Positions 50,830 through 60,001 of a stretch of 64,000 nt of DNA are shown one piece after another. The stretch's first letter is position 1. Each line of letters begins with the position of its first letter. The stretch spans positions 5,410-69,409 of the forward strand of contig JAZRGT010000030.1 in the NCBI GenBank assembly GCA_045644325.1, read 5' to 3'. This DNA comes from CAG-390 sp045644325. Lineage in GTDB: Bacteria; Bacillota; Clostridia; Oscillospirales; CAG-272. The translations under genes and the position numbers were made by a program. Under the pieces are notes generated by a model. It saw nothing but the letters and a program-made list of their open reading frames with translations, was not told the origin of the DNA and made no database searches.

Positions 50830-50832
50830 GGA

Positions 50833-51699
50833 TTAAATGAATCTCTCAAACCACAAACGCAGTTCTTTTTTCATCGTGTCAACGACCTTGTGCGCTACTC
50901 CGTCGAGTATGTGTAACTCCGCGTAGCATCCCGCGCGGCGGATCGAATCGTAATATTCGCGCGAGATTACGGGATCGACCGTCATGTCGTCCGCGCCCTG
51001 CCAGATCTTGACGGGGCAGGGAGGGATAACGGCACGCACTCCCTCGGCGTTCACGAACGAGCGCGTGCGGTAGGGCTCAAATCCCGCGGTGTTGGACTCC
51101 GAGAATTCTTCGGTCGGAAAACGGAAATATTGAGTTATGAGCTTGCGGTATCGGTATCCGTCCTCGAACTTTCTGTCCCAAGGATTTCGGCAGATGTGAT
51201 CACCTATCTGCACCCCCTGAAAGCTGAGGCCGGGGTTCATAACACCAAGCGCAATAACGAGGGAGGGGAAGGTGTTAGCGAAATTGATCGCCGTTCCTCC
51301 GCCCATCGAGTGCCCGGCGAGGAGCACTCTTGCTGTGAGATTGTAGTTCTTGACTGCATAGCGGTATGCTTTATAAAGCGCAAAGACGTGCTCGGGACAG
51401 CCGAGTGTCAAGCCGTGTGCCTCGCTTCCGCTGATGTCGAGCGCGGCAAAGCCCGCACGGATGCATTCGGAGGCATAGTCGATCCCGCCCGTTTTGCCTT
51501 CCGTTTCGCTAACGGTATTGCCCGCGCCGTGGCAGGAAAGGATCAGCGGAGTCGGCTCGCCGTCTGCGGTATAGGAATCGGGAAGGCAAATAACAGCCTC
51601 GCACTCCGACCACACTTCGCGGTCGAGAACCTCATTAGCCGTTGACTCCGATATTTCACGGAAATTGTTGAATTTAACTTTGAAAAATATCTTTTCCAT
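50833..51699 (-). CDS. Alpha/beta-fold hydrolase
   Basis: The protein has 288 residues from the ATG at 51699; a TTG at 51723 lies inside the upstream gene. The oxyanion segment is LILSCHGAGNTVS, the nucleophile elbow is LLAGHSMGGGTAINFA, and the acid/base are likely in KIWQGADDMTVDPV and DGVAHKV. Such enzymes cleave esters or small acyl groups in the cytoplasm. It follows a second hydrolase gene that ends 4 bp before it. Substrates are unknown. The start codon has only a weak ribosome site, consistent with coupling. Confidence 0.85.
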   Translation of the reverse strand: MEKIFFKVKFNNFREISESTANEVLDREVWSECEAVICLPDSYTADGEPTPLILSCHGAGNTVSETEGKTGGIDYASECIRAGFAALDISGSEAHGLTLGCPEHVFALYKAYRYAVKNYNLTARVLLAGHSMGGGTAINFANTFPSLVIALGVMNPGLSFQGVQIGDHICRNPWDRKFEDGYRYRKLITQYFRFPTEEFSESNTAGFEPYRTRSFVNAEGVRAVIPPCPVKIWQGADDMTVDPVISREYYDSIRRAGCYAELHILDGVAHKVVDTMKKELRLWFERFI

Positions 51700-51703
51700 A
51701 GTC

Positions 51704-52669
51704 TTATTTTTCGATGAAATCAAATATCTTGTCCCAAAGCTCTTCGTCTTGTTCGGTAATTTTTTCCCAATCCCACGAGTTGCGGAAGGCTTCTACTGCC
51801 TCTGGCGTTTCAAAAGCCTTTTTCTTCATTCCCTCGGTCATTGCCGTGCTCATTTTGGAGAGCTCTGCAACGGCTTCGGCGGTGTAGTTCGGATTGTGAA
51901 GCTTGCCGTGAACGAGGAGAAAATCGATATTTGCGCCATCGGGAGGGTTCTTTTTGAGCGTGTCGAAGTGGTACGCTGTCTTGACGGTAGGATCGTTATC
52001 CGACGCTATGTAAAGGATGCGGCTCGGTGAGCTTTTCAGGCTTCTGCGAGCGTCGATGAGGGAGTACATCGGATTCGCTTCGGATTCAAGACGGAATATC
52101 GACGGGCGGTAGAATTTGAGAATTCCCGAGAAAAACTGCTCGATCATCCGCTCGACTCCGATGAATCCCGAAAGCGAGATGCAGGATTCGATCTCGGGGT
52201 GGAGCGCGGAGATATTCAGCGCGGCAAAGCCGCCCCAGCTGTGACCGATGACGGTGAACTTTGCGTTGCCGCATTCCTTTGCCGATTGAAGCGCGTTTAC
52301 CGCATAGTCGAGATCGCAGAGCGACTGTGCAAAGCCGCCGATATCCGCCCCTTCGGATTCAAGACAGCCCGTGTGGTCATAGGTGAAGACCATATATCCG
52401 CGCCGTGCGATAAGCTCGATTTCTTTGAGATAAGCAACGTGACCGCATCCCATTCCGTGGTCGAATATGATGAGGCGGTCTTTTCTTGCGGAGGGATAAT
52501 AGTAGTAATATCCCTGCAATTTTTGTCCGTTGTTGCCCTCGAAAACGAACGGCGTGCGCTGGAGTCCTTCAAAGTCGGCAACAGAGAAATAATGAAGCAG
52601 AGGATTACCATCCTGACGGTTCTTTATATTGCTTTTATAGACGTTTATTATTGTTTTCTCAAAAATCAT
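51704..52669 (-). CDS. Alpha/beta-fold hydrolase (serine aminopeptidase-like)
   Basis: The protein has 321 residues from the ATG at 52669, which has GGAGTAAG upstream; a TTG at 52687 adds six residues. The oxyanion loop is LIIFDHGMGCGHVAY, the nucleophile elbow VIGHSWGGFAALNI, the acid ASDNDPTVKTAY and the base VHGKLHNPNYT. The cap region is moderate. The layout is that of monoacylglycerol-lipase/serine-aminopeptidase-S33-type proteins. It shares the same hydrolase fold as the next gene, but the two differ well beyond the core. Confidence 0.85.
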   Translation of the reverse strand: MIFEKTIINVYKSNIKNRQDGNPLLHYFSVADFEGLQRTPFVFEGNNGQKLQGYYYYYPSARKDRLIIFDHGMGCGHVAYLKEIELIARRGYMVFTYDHTGCLESEGADIGGFAQSLCDLDYAVNALQSAKECGNAKFTVIGHSWGGFAALNISALHPEIESCISLSGFIGVERMIEQFFSGILKFYRPSIFRLESEANPMYSLIDARRSLKSSPSRILYIASDNDPTVKTAYHFDTLKKNPPDGANIDFLLVHGKLHNPNYTAEAVAELSKMSTAMTEGMKKKAFETPEAVEAFRNSWDWEKITEQDEELWDKIFDFIEK

Positions 52670-52673
52670 AATC

Positions 52674-53423
52674 TTACTCCAATTCAATACCTACTGGACA
52701 ATGATCGCTGCCCATTACCGAGGTGAGAATAAAGCTGTCCTTAACGCGGTCAAACAGGCGGTTAGAGACAACAAAATAGTCGATGCGCCAACCGACGTTC
52801 TTTGTGCGAGCGGAGAACATATAGCTCCACCAAGAATATTCGATCTTGTCGGGATAGAGTGCGCGGAAGGTGTCGGTGAATCCGCTTTCGAGCAGCTCGG
52901 TGAACTTGCCGCGCTCCTCGTCGGAAAATCCCGCACTCTGACGGTTGGATTTGGGATTCTTAAGGTCGATCTCATTGTGCGCGACGTTCAGGTCACCGCA
53001 ATAAATGACCGGTTTCTTTTCATCGAGCGACTTGATATAACCTCGCAAAGCGTCCTCCCAAGCCATTCTGTAATCGAGACGCGCAAGCTCGCGCTGCGCG
53101 TTTGGAGTGTAGACGCAGAGAAGGTAGAAATCCTCGTATTCAAGCGTGATCGCGCGTCCTTCCGTATCGTGCTCGGGAATGCCGATGCCGTATGAGACGG
53201 AGATCGGCCCGTGCTTCGTGAATATCGCAGTTCCCGAATAACCTTTCTTTTCCGCGCTGTACCAATACTGATGGTATCCTTCGGGCGCGAAATCCGCCTG
53301 ACCAGGCTGCATCTTCGTTTCCTGAATGCAGAAAAAATCTGCATTTTGCTCGGCAAAGAAATCGCCGAATCCCTTTTCAAGACACGCGCGGAAGCCGTTT
53401 ACATTCCATGATATGAATTTCAT
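52674..53423 (-). CDS. exoA: Exodeoxyribonuclease III
   Basis: This 249-residue protein is an EEP-fold AP endonuclease/3'-5' exonuclease of DNA base-excision repair. It has MKFISWNVNGFRACLEKGF, CIQETKM (catalytic Glu), YCGDLNVAHNEIDL (Asp, Asn), WWSYMFSAR, WRIDYFVVS and the final SDHCPVGIELE with the Asp/His pair. Length and motifs are standard for the Gram-positive ExoA/Xth enzyme. It lies between the NUDIX gene (4-bp overlap) and the hydrolase genes. Confidence 0.95.
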   Translation of the reverse strand: MKFISWNVNGFRACLEKGFGDFFAEQNADFFCIQETKMQPGQADFAPEGYHQYWYSAEKKGYSGTAIFTKHGPISVSYGIGIPEHDTEGRAITLEYEDFYLLCVYTPNAQRELARLDYRMAWEDALRGYIKSLDEKKPVIYCGDLNVAHNEIDLKNPKSNRQSAGFSDEERGKFTELLESGFTDTFRALYPDKIEYSWWSYMFSARTKNVGWRIDYFVVSNRLFDRVKDSFILTSVMGSDHCPVGIELE

Positions 53424-53902
53424 TTTATTACCTCAAAATATTCGCAAAGCGCGGTATATTCGCGGAGATAAGATCCACGCGTTTCCTCGCGCTTGAATTC
53501 ATCGTGACGCGACCAGAGATCGCGGATGAAATCAATATCGATCCATTCGGGAACAAGACCTCGGATTGCTTCTTCATTCGTCAGATGAATTTCCGCCTCG
53601 CCCACTCTTTCGCAGATAAAATAATGCGTGACGTATTTCCAATCCTCGTAATATTCGTTAACCGTGATAACGTGATCATTTACCCGAACGAGAACTCCCG
53701 TTTCCTCGCAAACCTCACGGATGCAGCACTCCTCAAGCGTTTCATCCTTTTCAATTCCACCGCCCGGAGAGAAGAACTGCCGGTCAACGAGCTCGTGGCA
53801 GATCAATATTTTGCCGTTTTCAACTACAAAACCTCTGCACGCGACGCGACATCTTTTAACTTCGGGCAACCGGTTCTTTCCGAATATGTCAACGCTTTTC
53901 AT
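53420..53902 (-). CDS. NUDIX hydrolase
   Basis: This 160-residue protein has the Nudix box starting at FSPGGGIEKDETLEECCI and running into REVCEETG, matching GX5EX7REXXEEXG for Mg2+-dependent hydrolysis of nucleoside diphosphates linked to another group. ICHELVDRQFF precedes it. Context next to exoA would suit housecleaning of damaged nucleotides or CoA/NADH-type substrates, but the substrate is not set by the sequence. It lies 4 bp downstream of the cupin gene stop. Confidence 0.92.
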   Translation of the reverse strand: MKSVDIFGKNRLPEVKRCRVACRGFVVENGKILICHELVDRQFFSPGGGIEKDETLEECCIREVCEETGVLVRVNDHVITVNEYYEDWKYVTHYFICERVGEAEIHLTNEEAIRGLVPEWIDIDFIRDLWSRHDEFKREETRGSYLREYTALCEYFEVIK

Positions 53903-53906
53903 TATT

Positions 53907-54233
53907 TTATTGCTGCGGCACTACCGCGAAGAAAACAAGATCCTTTTTGCCCTTATTGATGAAGCAATGCTCGTGACCCTTGGGGCAGTAGTGGCATTTG
54001 CCCGCTTCTACGGTTTCTTCTTTTCCGTCAAGAACGGCGGTGCCGACTCCCTCGAGGACGTAAATGACCTCGCAGGAATCCTCGTGGCAATGCATTCCGA
54101 TAGAGGAGCCGGGCTCGAGAGTGATCCTCATTATTTTATTTTTGTCGTCAACAAACATCTGTGCGGCGGTGATGCCTTCGCCGCCCTTGAAGTTAGGCAT
54201 AAGAGTTGCCTTGATATCTGAAAAATTGATCAT
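53907..54233 (-). CDS. Single-domain cupin protein
   Basis: The protein has 108 residues from the ATG at 54233, behind GGAGG. The two cupin motifs are clear: GSSIGMHCHEDSCEVIYVLE with His, His and Glu metal ligands, and AGKCHYCPKGHEHCFINKG with the second-motif His. Small cupins of this kind bind a metal and act as sugar-phosphate isomerases, epimerases or redox-linked proteins, or as sensors. It is the first gene of the NUDIX-exoA-hydrolase run. Confidence 0.85.
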   Translation of the reverse strand: MINFSDIKATLMPNFKGGEGITAAQMFVDDKNKIMRITLEPGSSIGMHCHEDSCEVIYVLEGVGTAVLDGKEETVEAGKCHYCPKGHEHCFINKGKKDLVFFAVVPQQ

Positions 54234-54263
54234 AATTTTTTTGCCTCCAAAATAAATTTTCAC

Positions 54264-54292
54264 TTGACAAATCTTCAATATAATGATATTAT
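54264..54292 (+). promoter_or_regulatory. Promoter of the aldo-keto reductase-malQ-GH38 operon
   Basis: TTGACA (54264-54269) and TATTAT (54287-54292) have a 17-bp spacer, 55 bp upstream of the ATG and divergent from the cupin gene. Confidence 0.8.
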
Positions 54293-54347
54293 ATACTTAA
54301 TATCGCCAAAAGTCAAGACTTTTCGGTCACACACAAGGAGATAAATT

Positions 54348-55469
54348 ATGATCTATAAGGAATTTAAAGGCAAAAAGCTTTCCGCGCTCGGTATGGGATG
54401 TATGAGATTCCCCACATACGGCGAGGATAAGACCATCGACGAGGCAAAGACCGCCGAGATGTTCGACTATGCAATTAAGAATGGCATAAATTATTTTGAT
54501 ACCGCTTGGGGCTACCACGACGGCAAGAGCGAGCCTATGGTCGGCAAGCTTCTTGAAAAGTATCCCCGCGAGAGCTTTTATCTCGCATCCAAGTTCCCCG
54601 GCTACGCGCAGGCAAACTGGGGCAAGCACGAGGAGATCTTCGCAAAGCAGCTCGAGCGTTGCCGCGTTGACTACTTTGATTTCTACCTCATCCACAACGT
54701 AACCGAGTCGAATATTGATGCATATCTGAATGACGATTTCGGCGACGTTATGTACTTTGTCAAGATGAAGGAAGAGGGCAAGATCAAGCACCTCGGCTTC
54801 TCGACTCACGGCACTCTTGAAACGATGCACCGCTTCCTCGATAAGTACGGCAAGTATATGGAGTTCTGCCAGCTTCAGATCAACTGGCTCGACTACAGCC
54901 TTCAGAATGCAAAGGCGAAGATCGAGATGATGAAGGAATACGGCAATATTCCCGTTTGGGTAATGGAGCCCGTTCGCGGCGGTAAGCTTGCGACTCTTGA
55001 GGAGGCTTACGCAAAACAGCTTCAGGCTCACCGCGAGAACGAGAGCATCCCCGCCTGGGCGTTCAGATTTATCCAGAGCTTGCCCGAGGTATGCGTAACC
55101 CTTTCGGGTATGTCCGACTTTGAGCAGGTGAAGGCAAATATCAATACCTTCTCGGAAGAGAAACCTCTCAATAAAGAGGAGTGGGATACTCTTATGTCGA
55201 TTGCCGACAGTATGGGCGGAAAGAAGACACTTTTCTGTACCGCTTGCAGCTACTGCACCACTCATTGCCCCATGAGCCTTGAGATCCCCAAGATCATCGA
55301 GCTTTACAATGAGCAGGTCTACACAGAAAAGGGCAAGGTCGATCTTTCCTGCCTCCCCGAGGATAAGCGTCCCTCCGATTGCATCGGATGCACCGCTTGC
55401 GAGGAGGTCTGCCCGCAGAACATCAAGATCTCCGAAATGATGTCGGATTTCGCGGCAAAGCTGAAATAA
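54348..55469 (+). CDS. Aldo-keto reductase with C-terminal 4Fe-4S domain
   Basis: In this 373-residue protein residues ~1-290 are an aldo-keto-reductase barrel: LGMGCMRFPTYGEDKTIDEA, NYFDTAWGYHDGKSEPMVGK (Asp/Tyr of the tetrad), FYLASKFPGY (Lys) and DFYLIHNVTES (His). Residues ~300-373 carry two cysteine clusters, CTACSYCTTHCP and CIGCTACEEVCP, of a bacterial ferredoxin-type domain. Such fused reductases occur in anaerobes and probably exchange electrons between NAD(P)H or ferredoxin and a carbonyl substrate. It begins a three-gene operon, one base before malQ. Confidence 0.92.
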   Translation: MIYKEFKGKKLSALGMGCMRFPTYGEDKTIDEAKTAEMFDYAIKNGINYFDTAWGYHDGKSEPMVGKLLEKYPRESFYLASKFPGYAQANWGKHEEIFAKQLERCRVDYFDFYLIHNVTESNIDAYLNDDFGDVMYFVKMKEEGKIKHLGFSTHGTLETMHRFLDKYGKYMEFCQLQINWLDYSLQNAKAKIEMMKEYGNIPVWVMEPVRGGKLATLEEAYAKQLQAHRENESIPAWAFRFIQSLPEVCVTLSGMSDFEQVKANINTFSEEKPLNKEEWDTLMSIADSMGGKKTLFCTACSYCTTHCPMSLEIPKIIELYNEQVYTEKGKVDLSCLPEDKRPSDCIGCTACEEVCPQNIKISEMMSDFAAKLK

Positions 55470-55470
55470 T

Positions 55471-56907
55471 ATGAAACGATCAAGTGGAGTGCTTATGCAC
55501 GTTTCCTCCCTTTGGGGAGAGTATTCCGAGGGCAGCTTCGGCGAGGCGGCGCGCGAGTGGATAGATCTGCTTGCCGACTGCGGCTTTACCTACTGGCAGA
55601 CTCTGCCTTTTTGCCTGCCCGACGAGGCGAATTCGCCCTATAAATCATACAGCGCATTCAGCGGAAATCCTTTCTTCATTGATCTGCCTCTGCTTTACGA
55701 CGTCGGACTTATCACCCGCGCCGAGCTTGACGAGGCACGGCAGAAAACACCTTTTTATTGCGAATTTGACCGATTGAACGAGGAGCGAATGGCGCTTCTT
55801 TCCAAGGCTTCGAAGCGTATGACGAACTATGCGCCCGTTGAGGAATTTATGAAGTCGCATCCCGGTGTCGAGCGCTTCTGCCGATTTATGGCACTCAAAA
55901 AAGCAAACGGCGGCAAGGAATGGACAGAGTGGACGGTCGATATCCCCGATGAAGACGAGCTTCGCACGTGGTATTTTGCGCAGTTTGCATTCTTCACCCA
56001 ATGGGCAGAGATCAAGGCTTACGCGAATAAAAAGGGCGTCAAGATCATCGGCGATATCCCGATCTACGTTGCCCACGACAGCGCGGACGTATGGGGCGCA
56101 CCCGAGCAGTTCTTGCTCGAAGAAGACGGCTCACCCTCGGCGGTTGCGGGAGTTCCGCCCGATTATTTCGCGAAGGACGGTCAGCTTTGGGGCAATCCTC
56201 TCTACGATTGGGACTATATGAAAAAAGACGGCTATTCGTGGTGGAAGAGCAGAATGGAATTTATGCTCGAGATCTTCGACGGTGTCCGCATCGACCACTT
56301 CCGCGGCTTTGAAGCCTTTTACAGCATCCCCGCGGGAGAGAAGACCGCGAAAAACGGTAAATGGATGAAAGGTCCCGGAATCGATCTCATTAACTCTATA
56401 AAGCCTCTTTGCGAGGGCAGAATGATAATTGCCGAAGATCTCGGCGACATCACTCCCGAGGTCGAAAGGCTCGTTGCTGACAGCGGCTTCCCCGGAATGA
56501 GAGTGCTTCAATTCGGATTCCTTTCCGAGGAGGATTGCCCTCACACGCCTCACAACTATCCCGCAAACTGCGTTGCCTACACGGGAACGCACGATAATAA
56601 CACACTTCTTGGCTTCGTTTGGGAGCTTGACGGAGGATCGCGCCGCCGAGTCTTTGACTATTGCGGTTACAGAGGCGACGATCTTGACGAAAGCTATGAC
56701 TATCTCCTGCGCACGATGTTCGCAAGCCACGCGGATACGCTTATCATACCTGTTCAGGATATGCTTCTTTACGGCTCGGATACCCGAATCAACAAGCCCG
56801 GCATCGCCGAGGGTAACTGGTCATACCGCGTGACGAAAGAGCAATTTTGGCGCATTGATCGCGAAAAATTCAAATATCTAAACCGCCTTTACGGCAGAAG
56901 GAAATAA
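55471..56907 (+). CDS. malQ: 4-alpha-glucanotransferase (GH77)
   Basis: This 478-residue amylomaltase transfers 4-alpha-glucan segments between maltooligosaccharides in the cytoplasm. Family motifs are SSGVLMHVSSLWGEYSEGSF and NSPYKSYSAFSGNPFFIDLP at the start, the nucleophile region FDGVRIDHFRGFEAFYSIP (Asp), MIIAEDLGDITPEVERL (Glu) and VAYTGTHDNNTLLGF (Asp). Length is normal for the bacterial type. It starts one base after the reductase stop and ends 2 bp before the GH38 gene. Confidence 0.95.
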   Translation: MKRSSGVLMHVSSLWGEYSEGSFGEAAREWIDLLADCGFTYWQTLPFCLPDEANSPYKSYSAFSGNPFFIDLPLLYDVGLITRAELDEARQKTPFYCEFDRLNEERMALLSKASKRMTNYAPVEEFMKSHPGVERFCRFMALKKANGGKEWTEWTVDIPDEDELRTWYFAQFAFFTQWAEIKAYANKKGVKIIGDIPIYVAHDSADVWGAPEQFLLEEDGSPSAVAGVPPDYFAKDGQLWGNPLYDWDYMKKDGYSWWKSRMEFMLEIFDGVRIDHFRGFEAFYSIPAGEKTAKNGKWMKGPGIDLINSIKPLCEGRMIIAEDLGDITPEVERLVADSGFPGMRVLQFGFLSEEDCPHTPHNYPANCVAYTGTHDNNTLLGFVWELDGGSRRRVFDYCGYRGDDLDESYDYLLRTMFASHADTLIIPVQDMLLYGSDTRINKPGIAEGNWSYRVTKEQFWRIDREKFKYLNRLYGRRK

Positions 56908-56909
56908 AT

Positions 56910-59900
56910 ATGGATTACAAACTTCAAAAGATCAGAAGATATTTCGATATCGTCAAGAATTGCAGATGGAAAAACTCCGAAAAGGCGGAGAATATTCTTT
57001 ACTGTAATTGCGATTATAAGACCGACAATACACCTCCCACACTCACTGCGCTTGCTCCTTTTGAAAACGGCGGCGAGTGGGGCACGGGATATGACAGCCA
57101 CGCGTGGTTTCATCTTACGGTCAATTCCAATGATAAAAACAGATTTATATTCGTTGAGACCAATAAATCGGGCTGGGATGCATCGAATCCGCAGTTTATC
57201 GTTTACGTAAACGGCGAGATGCGTCAGGGTGTTGACGTAAACCACCGCGAGGTGCTCCTCGGTGATTGCGGCGATGCGGAGATATGGCTCTACGCATATA
57301 CGGGCCCGAGAATCGAAAAGGCTCGTCTTTTCGTTACCTTCCGCACGCTCGATACCGACGTCGACGGGCTTTATTACGATATGTTCTATCCGCTTTATAT
57401 GCTCGATTACCTCGCTCACGACAGCGCGGAGTACGGTCATATTGAGAACTTCCTTTATAAAACCGTTTCGATGCTCGAGCTTTATGATATCGGCTCCGAG
57501 GAATTCCTTGAGTCGGTGAGAAAGGCGAGAGAATACCTCAAGACCGAGCTTTACGACGGCTATTGCCGTGAGCAGACCGCAACGGCGGTCTGCATCGGTC
57601 ACACGCACATCGACTGCGCGTGGAAGTGGACTCTGAAGCAGACCCGCGAGAAGGTTCAGCGCTCGTTTGCAACAGTGCTTGAGCTTATGAAGCGTTACCC
57701 CGAATATAAATTTATGTCCTCGCAGGCACTTCTTTACAAGAAGCTCAAGGAGGAAGCTCCCGAGGTCTATGCCGAGGTCGCGAAGAAAATTGCCGAGGGC
57801 AGATGGGAATGCGAGGGTGCGATGTGGGTCGAAGCTGACTGCAACCTTTCATCGGGCGAAAGCCTTGTACGTCAGGTAATGTACGGCAAGCGTTATTTTA
57901 TGGATGAATTCGGCGTTGAAAACCGAGTTCTCTGGCTCCCCGACGTTTTCGGATACTCTGCCGCTCTTCCGCAGATACTCAAAAAGAGCGGTGTGGATTG
58001 GTTCGTTACCTCAAAGATAAGCTGGAACGATAAAAATAAAATGCCCTATGATACCTTTGCTTGGAAGGGCATCGACGGTACCTCAATCAACAGCTATTTC
58101 CTTACTGCGACAAATACTCAAAATATGAAGCGTCCCGAGCAGTTAAAGAATCACGAATATCACACCACCACATATAATGCTAACACATATCCCACGCAGA
58201 TCGCGGGTACTTACGAGCGCTATCAGCAGAAGAACCTGAGCGACGAGGCGCTTGTCACCTTCGGCTACGGCGACGGCGGCGGTGGACCTACCTCGGAATT
58301 TATCGAGCTCCTTCGCAGAAGCGAAAAGGGAATTCCCGGTTCGCCTCAGACCAAGATCGAATTTGCGGGCGATTTCCTTCGCCGACTTGAAAAGAAGATC
58401 GAGGGCAATCCCGAGCTTCCCACATGGCAGGGCGAACTTTACCTTGAATTCCACCGCGGAACCTACACTACGATGGCTGACAACAAAAAGGGCAACCGCA
58501 AAGCCGAGTTCCTTTACGAGAATGCCGAGCTCCTCGGCGTGACCGCAAAGACTCTCTTCGGCGACGCTTTCCCTGCAGAAAAGCTCCACAAGGGATGGGA
58601 AATGATCCTCACCAATCAGTTCCACGATATCATCCCCGGATCGTCGATCAAGGAGGTCTACGATCAGAGCAAGGTCGATTACGAAATCATCCACGGTATC
58701 GGAAATGAAATAGTCGACGGCATTCGCGATAAGATCGCGGCTTCGATCGATAAAAAGCACGGCTATGTTATCTTCAATCCCAACGCATTCGAGGGCGAAG
58801 GCTTTGTTGAGATCGACGGCAAGACCGCTTACGTCAAGGGAATTGCACAAAAGGGTTATTCCGTAACAAATGATTTTGTCGCCGAAAACCGCGTTGCGAT
58901 TGACGGTAATAAGGTTGAAACAGACCGCCTGACCGTCACCTTCGACGATGCTTGGCAGATCGTTTCTGTCTACGATAAGCAGGCGGATCGAGAGCTCGTC
59001 AAGGCGGGCGAGGTCGCAAACGAGCTTCGCATCCACGCTGATTACCCGCCCTATTACGATGCCTGGGAGTGGAGTCAGTATTCTACGACCGAATACAGAA
59101 CGATCACCGACGTTTCTGCCGTTGAGGTCGTGGATGGCGGCGCAAGACTCGGCGTTAAGATCACCCGCAAGTTCGGCTCATCTACCATTGAACAGACCGT
59201 ATGGTTCAACGATTTTACGGCGCAGATCGATTTTGAAACTCACGTCGATTGGCGCGAAAGCCATAAGATGCTCAAGGCTGTGTTCCCCGTAGATATCCTT
59301 GCAGACAAGGCAACATACGATATCCAGTTCGGCAGCATTGAGCGTCCTACTCACAAGAACACGAGCTGGGACGAGGCAAAGTTTGAGGTCTGTGCGCATA
59401 AATACGCAGATCTTTCGGACGGCGGCTGGGGCGTTTCGCTGATGAACGATTGCAAGTACGGCTACGATATCCACGACGGCGTGATGCAGATTTCGCTCCT
59501 CCGTTCGCCTACCGACCCCAACCCCGTTGCAGACGTCGGCGAGCATAGCTTCACCTATTCGCTCTATCCTCACGAGGGCACGCTCGCGCAGAGCGATACA
59601 GTACGCCGCGCATATATGCTCAACGTACCGATGACAGCACTTCCCGCAAGCGGTAATGCGGACATCATTCCGACCGAGTTTTCTGCAATCTCGCTCGACT
59701 GCGATCACGCGGCGTGTGAGACTGTCAAGCAAGCCGAGGACGGAGAGGGCATCGTTATCCGTGTCTACGAATATAAGAATATTCGCGGTAAGATCGAAAT
59801 TTCCACCGCCATTCCGTTCAAAAAGGCGTATCTCTGCGATCTTCTTGAGCGAGAGATCGGCGAACTTGAAGTCGAAAACGGCAAGATCAAGTGTGGCATC

Positions 59901-59936
59901 AAGGGATTTGAGATACTCACGCTGAAATTAAAATAA
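56910..59936 (+). CDS. Alpha-mannosidase (GH38)
   Basis: This 1008-residue protein has no signal peptide, so it is likely cytoplasmic. It has an N-terminal beta region (1-220), the GH38 catalytic barrel with GHTHIDCAWKWTLKQTRE, EGAMWVEADCNLSSGES and NRVLWLPDVFGYSAALPQIL (Asp of PDVFGYS as the probable nucleophile), then linker and C-terminal beta-sandwich domains. The zinc ligands His and Asp of HTHIDCAW are kept. It removes alpha-linked mannose from glycans or manno-oligosaccharides. It is the third gene of the reductase-malQ unit and ends at a strong terminator. Confidence 0.94.
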   Translation: MDYKLQKIRRYFDIVKNCRWKNSEKAENILYCNCDYKTDNTPPTLTALAPFENGGEWGTGYDSHAWFHLTVNSNDKNRFIFVETNKSGWDASNPQFIVYVNGEMRQGVDVNHREVLLGDCGDAEIWLYAYTGPRIEKARLFVTFRTLDTDVDGLYYDMFYPLYMLDYLAHDSAEYGHIENFLYKTVSMLELYDIGSEEFLESVRKAREYLKTELYDGYCREQTATAVCIGHTHIDCAWKWTLKQTREKVQRSFATVLELMKRYPEYKFMSSQALLYKKLKEEAPEVYAEVAKKIAEGRWECEGAMWVEADCNLSSGESLVRQVMYGKRYFMDEFGVENRVLWLPDVFGYSAALPQILKKSGVDWFVTSKISWNDKNKMPYDTFAWKGIDGTSINSYFLTATNTQNMKRPEQLKNHEYHTTTYNANTYPTQIAGTYERYQQKNLSDEALVTFGYGDGGGGPTSEFIELLRRSEKGIPGSPQTKIEFAGDFLRRLEKKIEGNPELPTWQGELYLEFHRGTYTTMADNKKGNRKAEFLYENAELLGVTAKTLFGDAFPAEKLHKGWEMILTNQFHDIIPGSSIKEVYDQSKVDYEIIHGIGNEIVDGIRDKIAASIDKKHGYVIFNPNAFEGEGFVEIDGKTAYVKGIAQKGYSVTNDFVAENRVAIDGNKVETDRLTVTFDDAWQIVSVYDKQADRELVKAGEVANELRIHADYPPYYDAWEWSQYSTTEYRTITDVSAVEVVDGGARLGVKITRKFGSSTIEQTVWFNDFTAQIDFETHVDWRESHKMLKAVFPVDILADKATYDIQFGSIERPTHKNTSWDEAKFEVCAHKYADLSDGGWGVSLMNDCKYGYDIHDGVMQISLLRSPTDPNPVADVGEHSFTYSLYPHEGTLAQSDTVRRAYMLNVPMTALPASGNADIIPTEFSAISLDCDHAACETVKQAEDGEGIVIRVYEYKNIRGKIEISTAIPFKKAYLCDLLEREIGELEVENGKIKCGIKGFEILTLKLK

Positions 59937-59958
59937 TTATCCGTTGCCCGAAACGGAT

Positions 59959-59990
59959 GGAACCGACTCCACGGAGTCGGTTCCTTTTTT
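59959..59990 (+). terminator. Terminator of the reductase-malQ-GH38 operon
   Basis: The palindrome GGAACCGACTCC/GGAGTCGGTTCC is followed by a T run. Confidence 0.9.
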
Positions 59991-60001
59991 ACATCTTAGT
60001 T

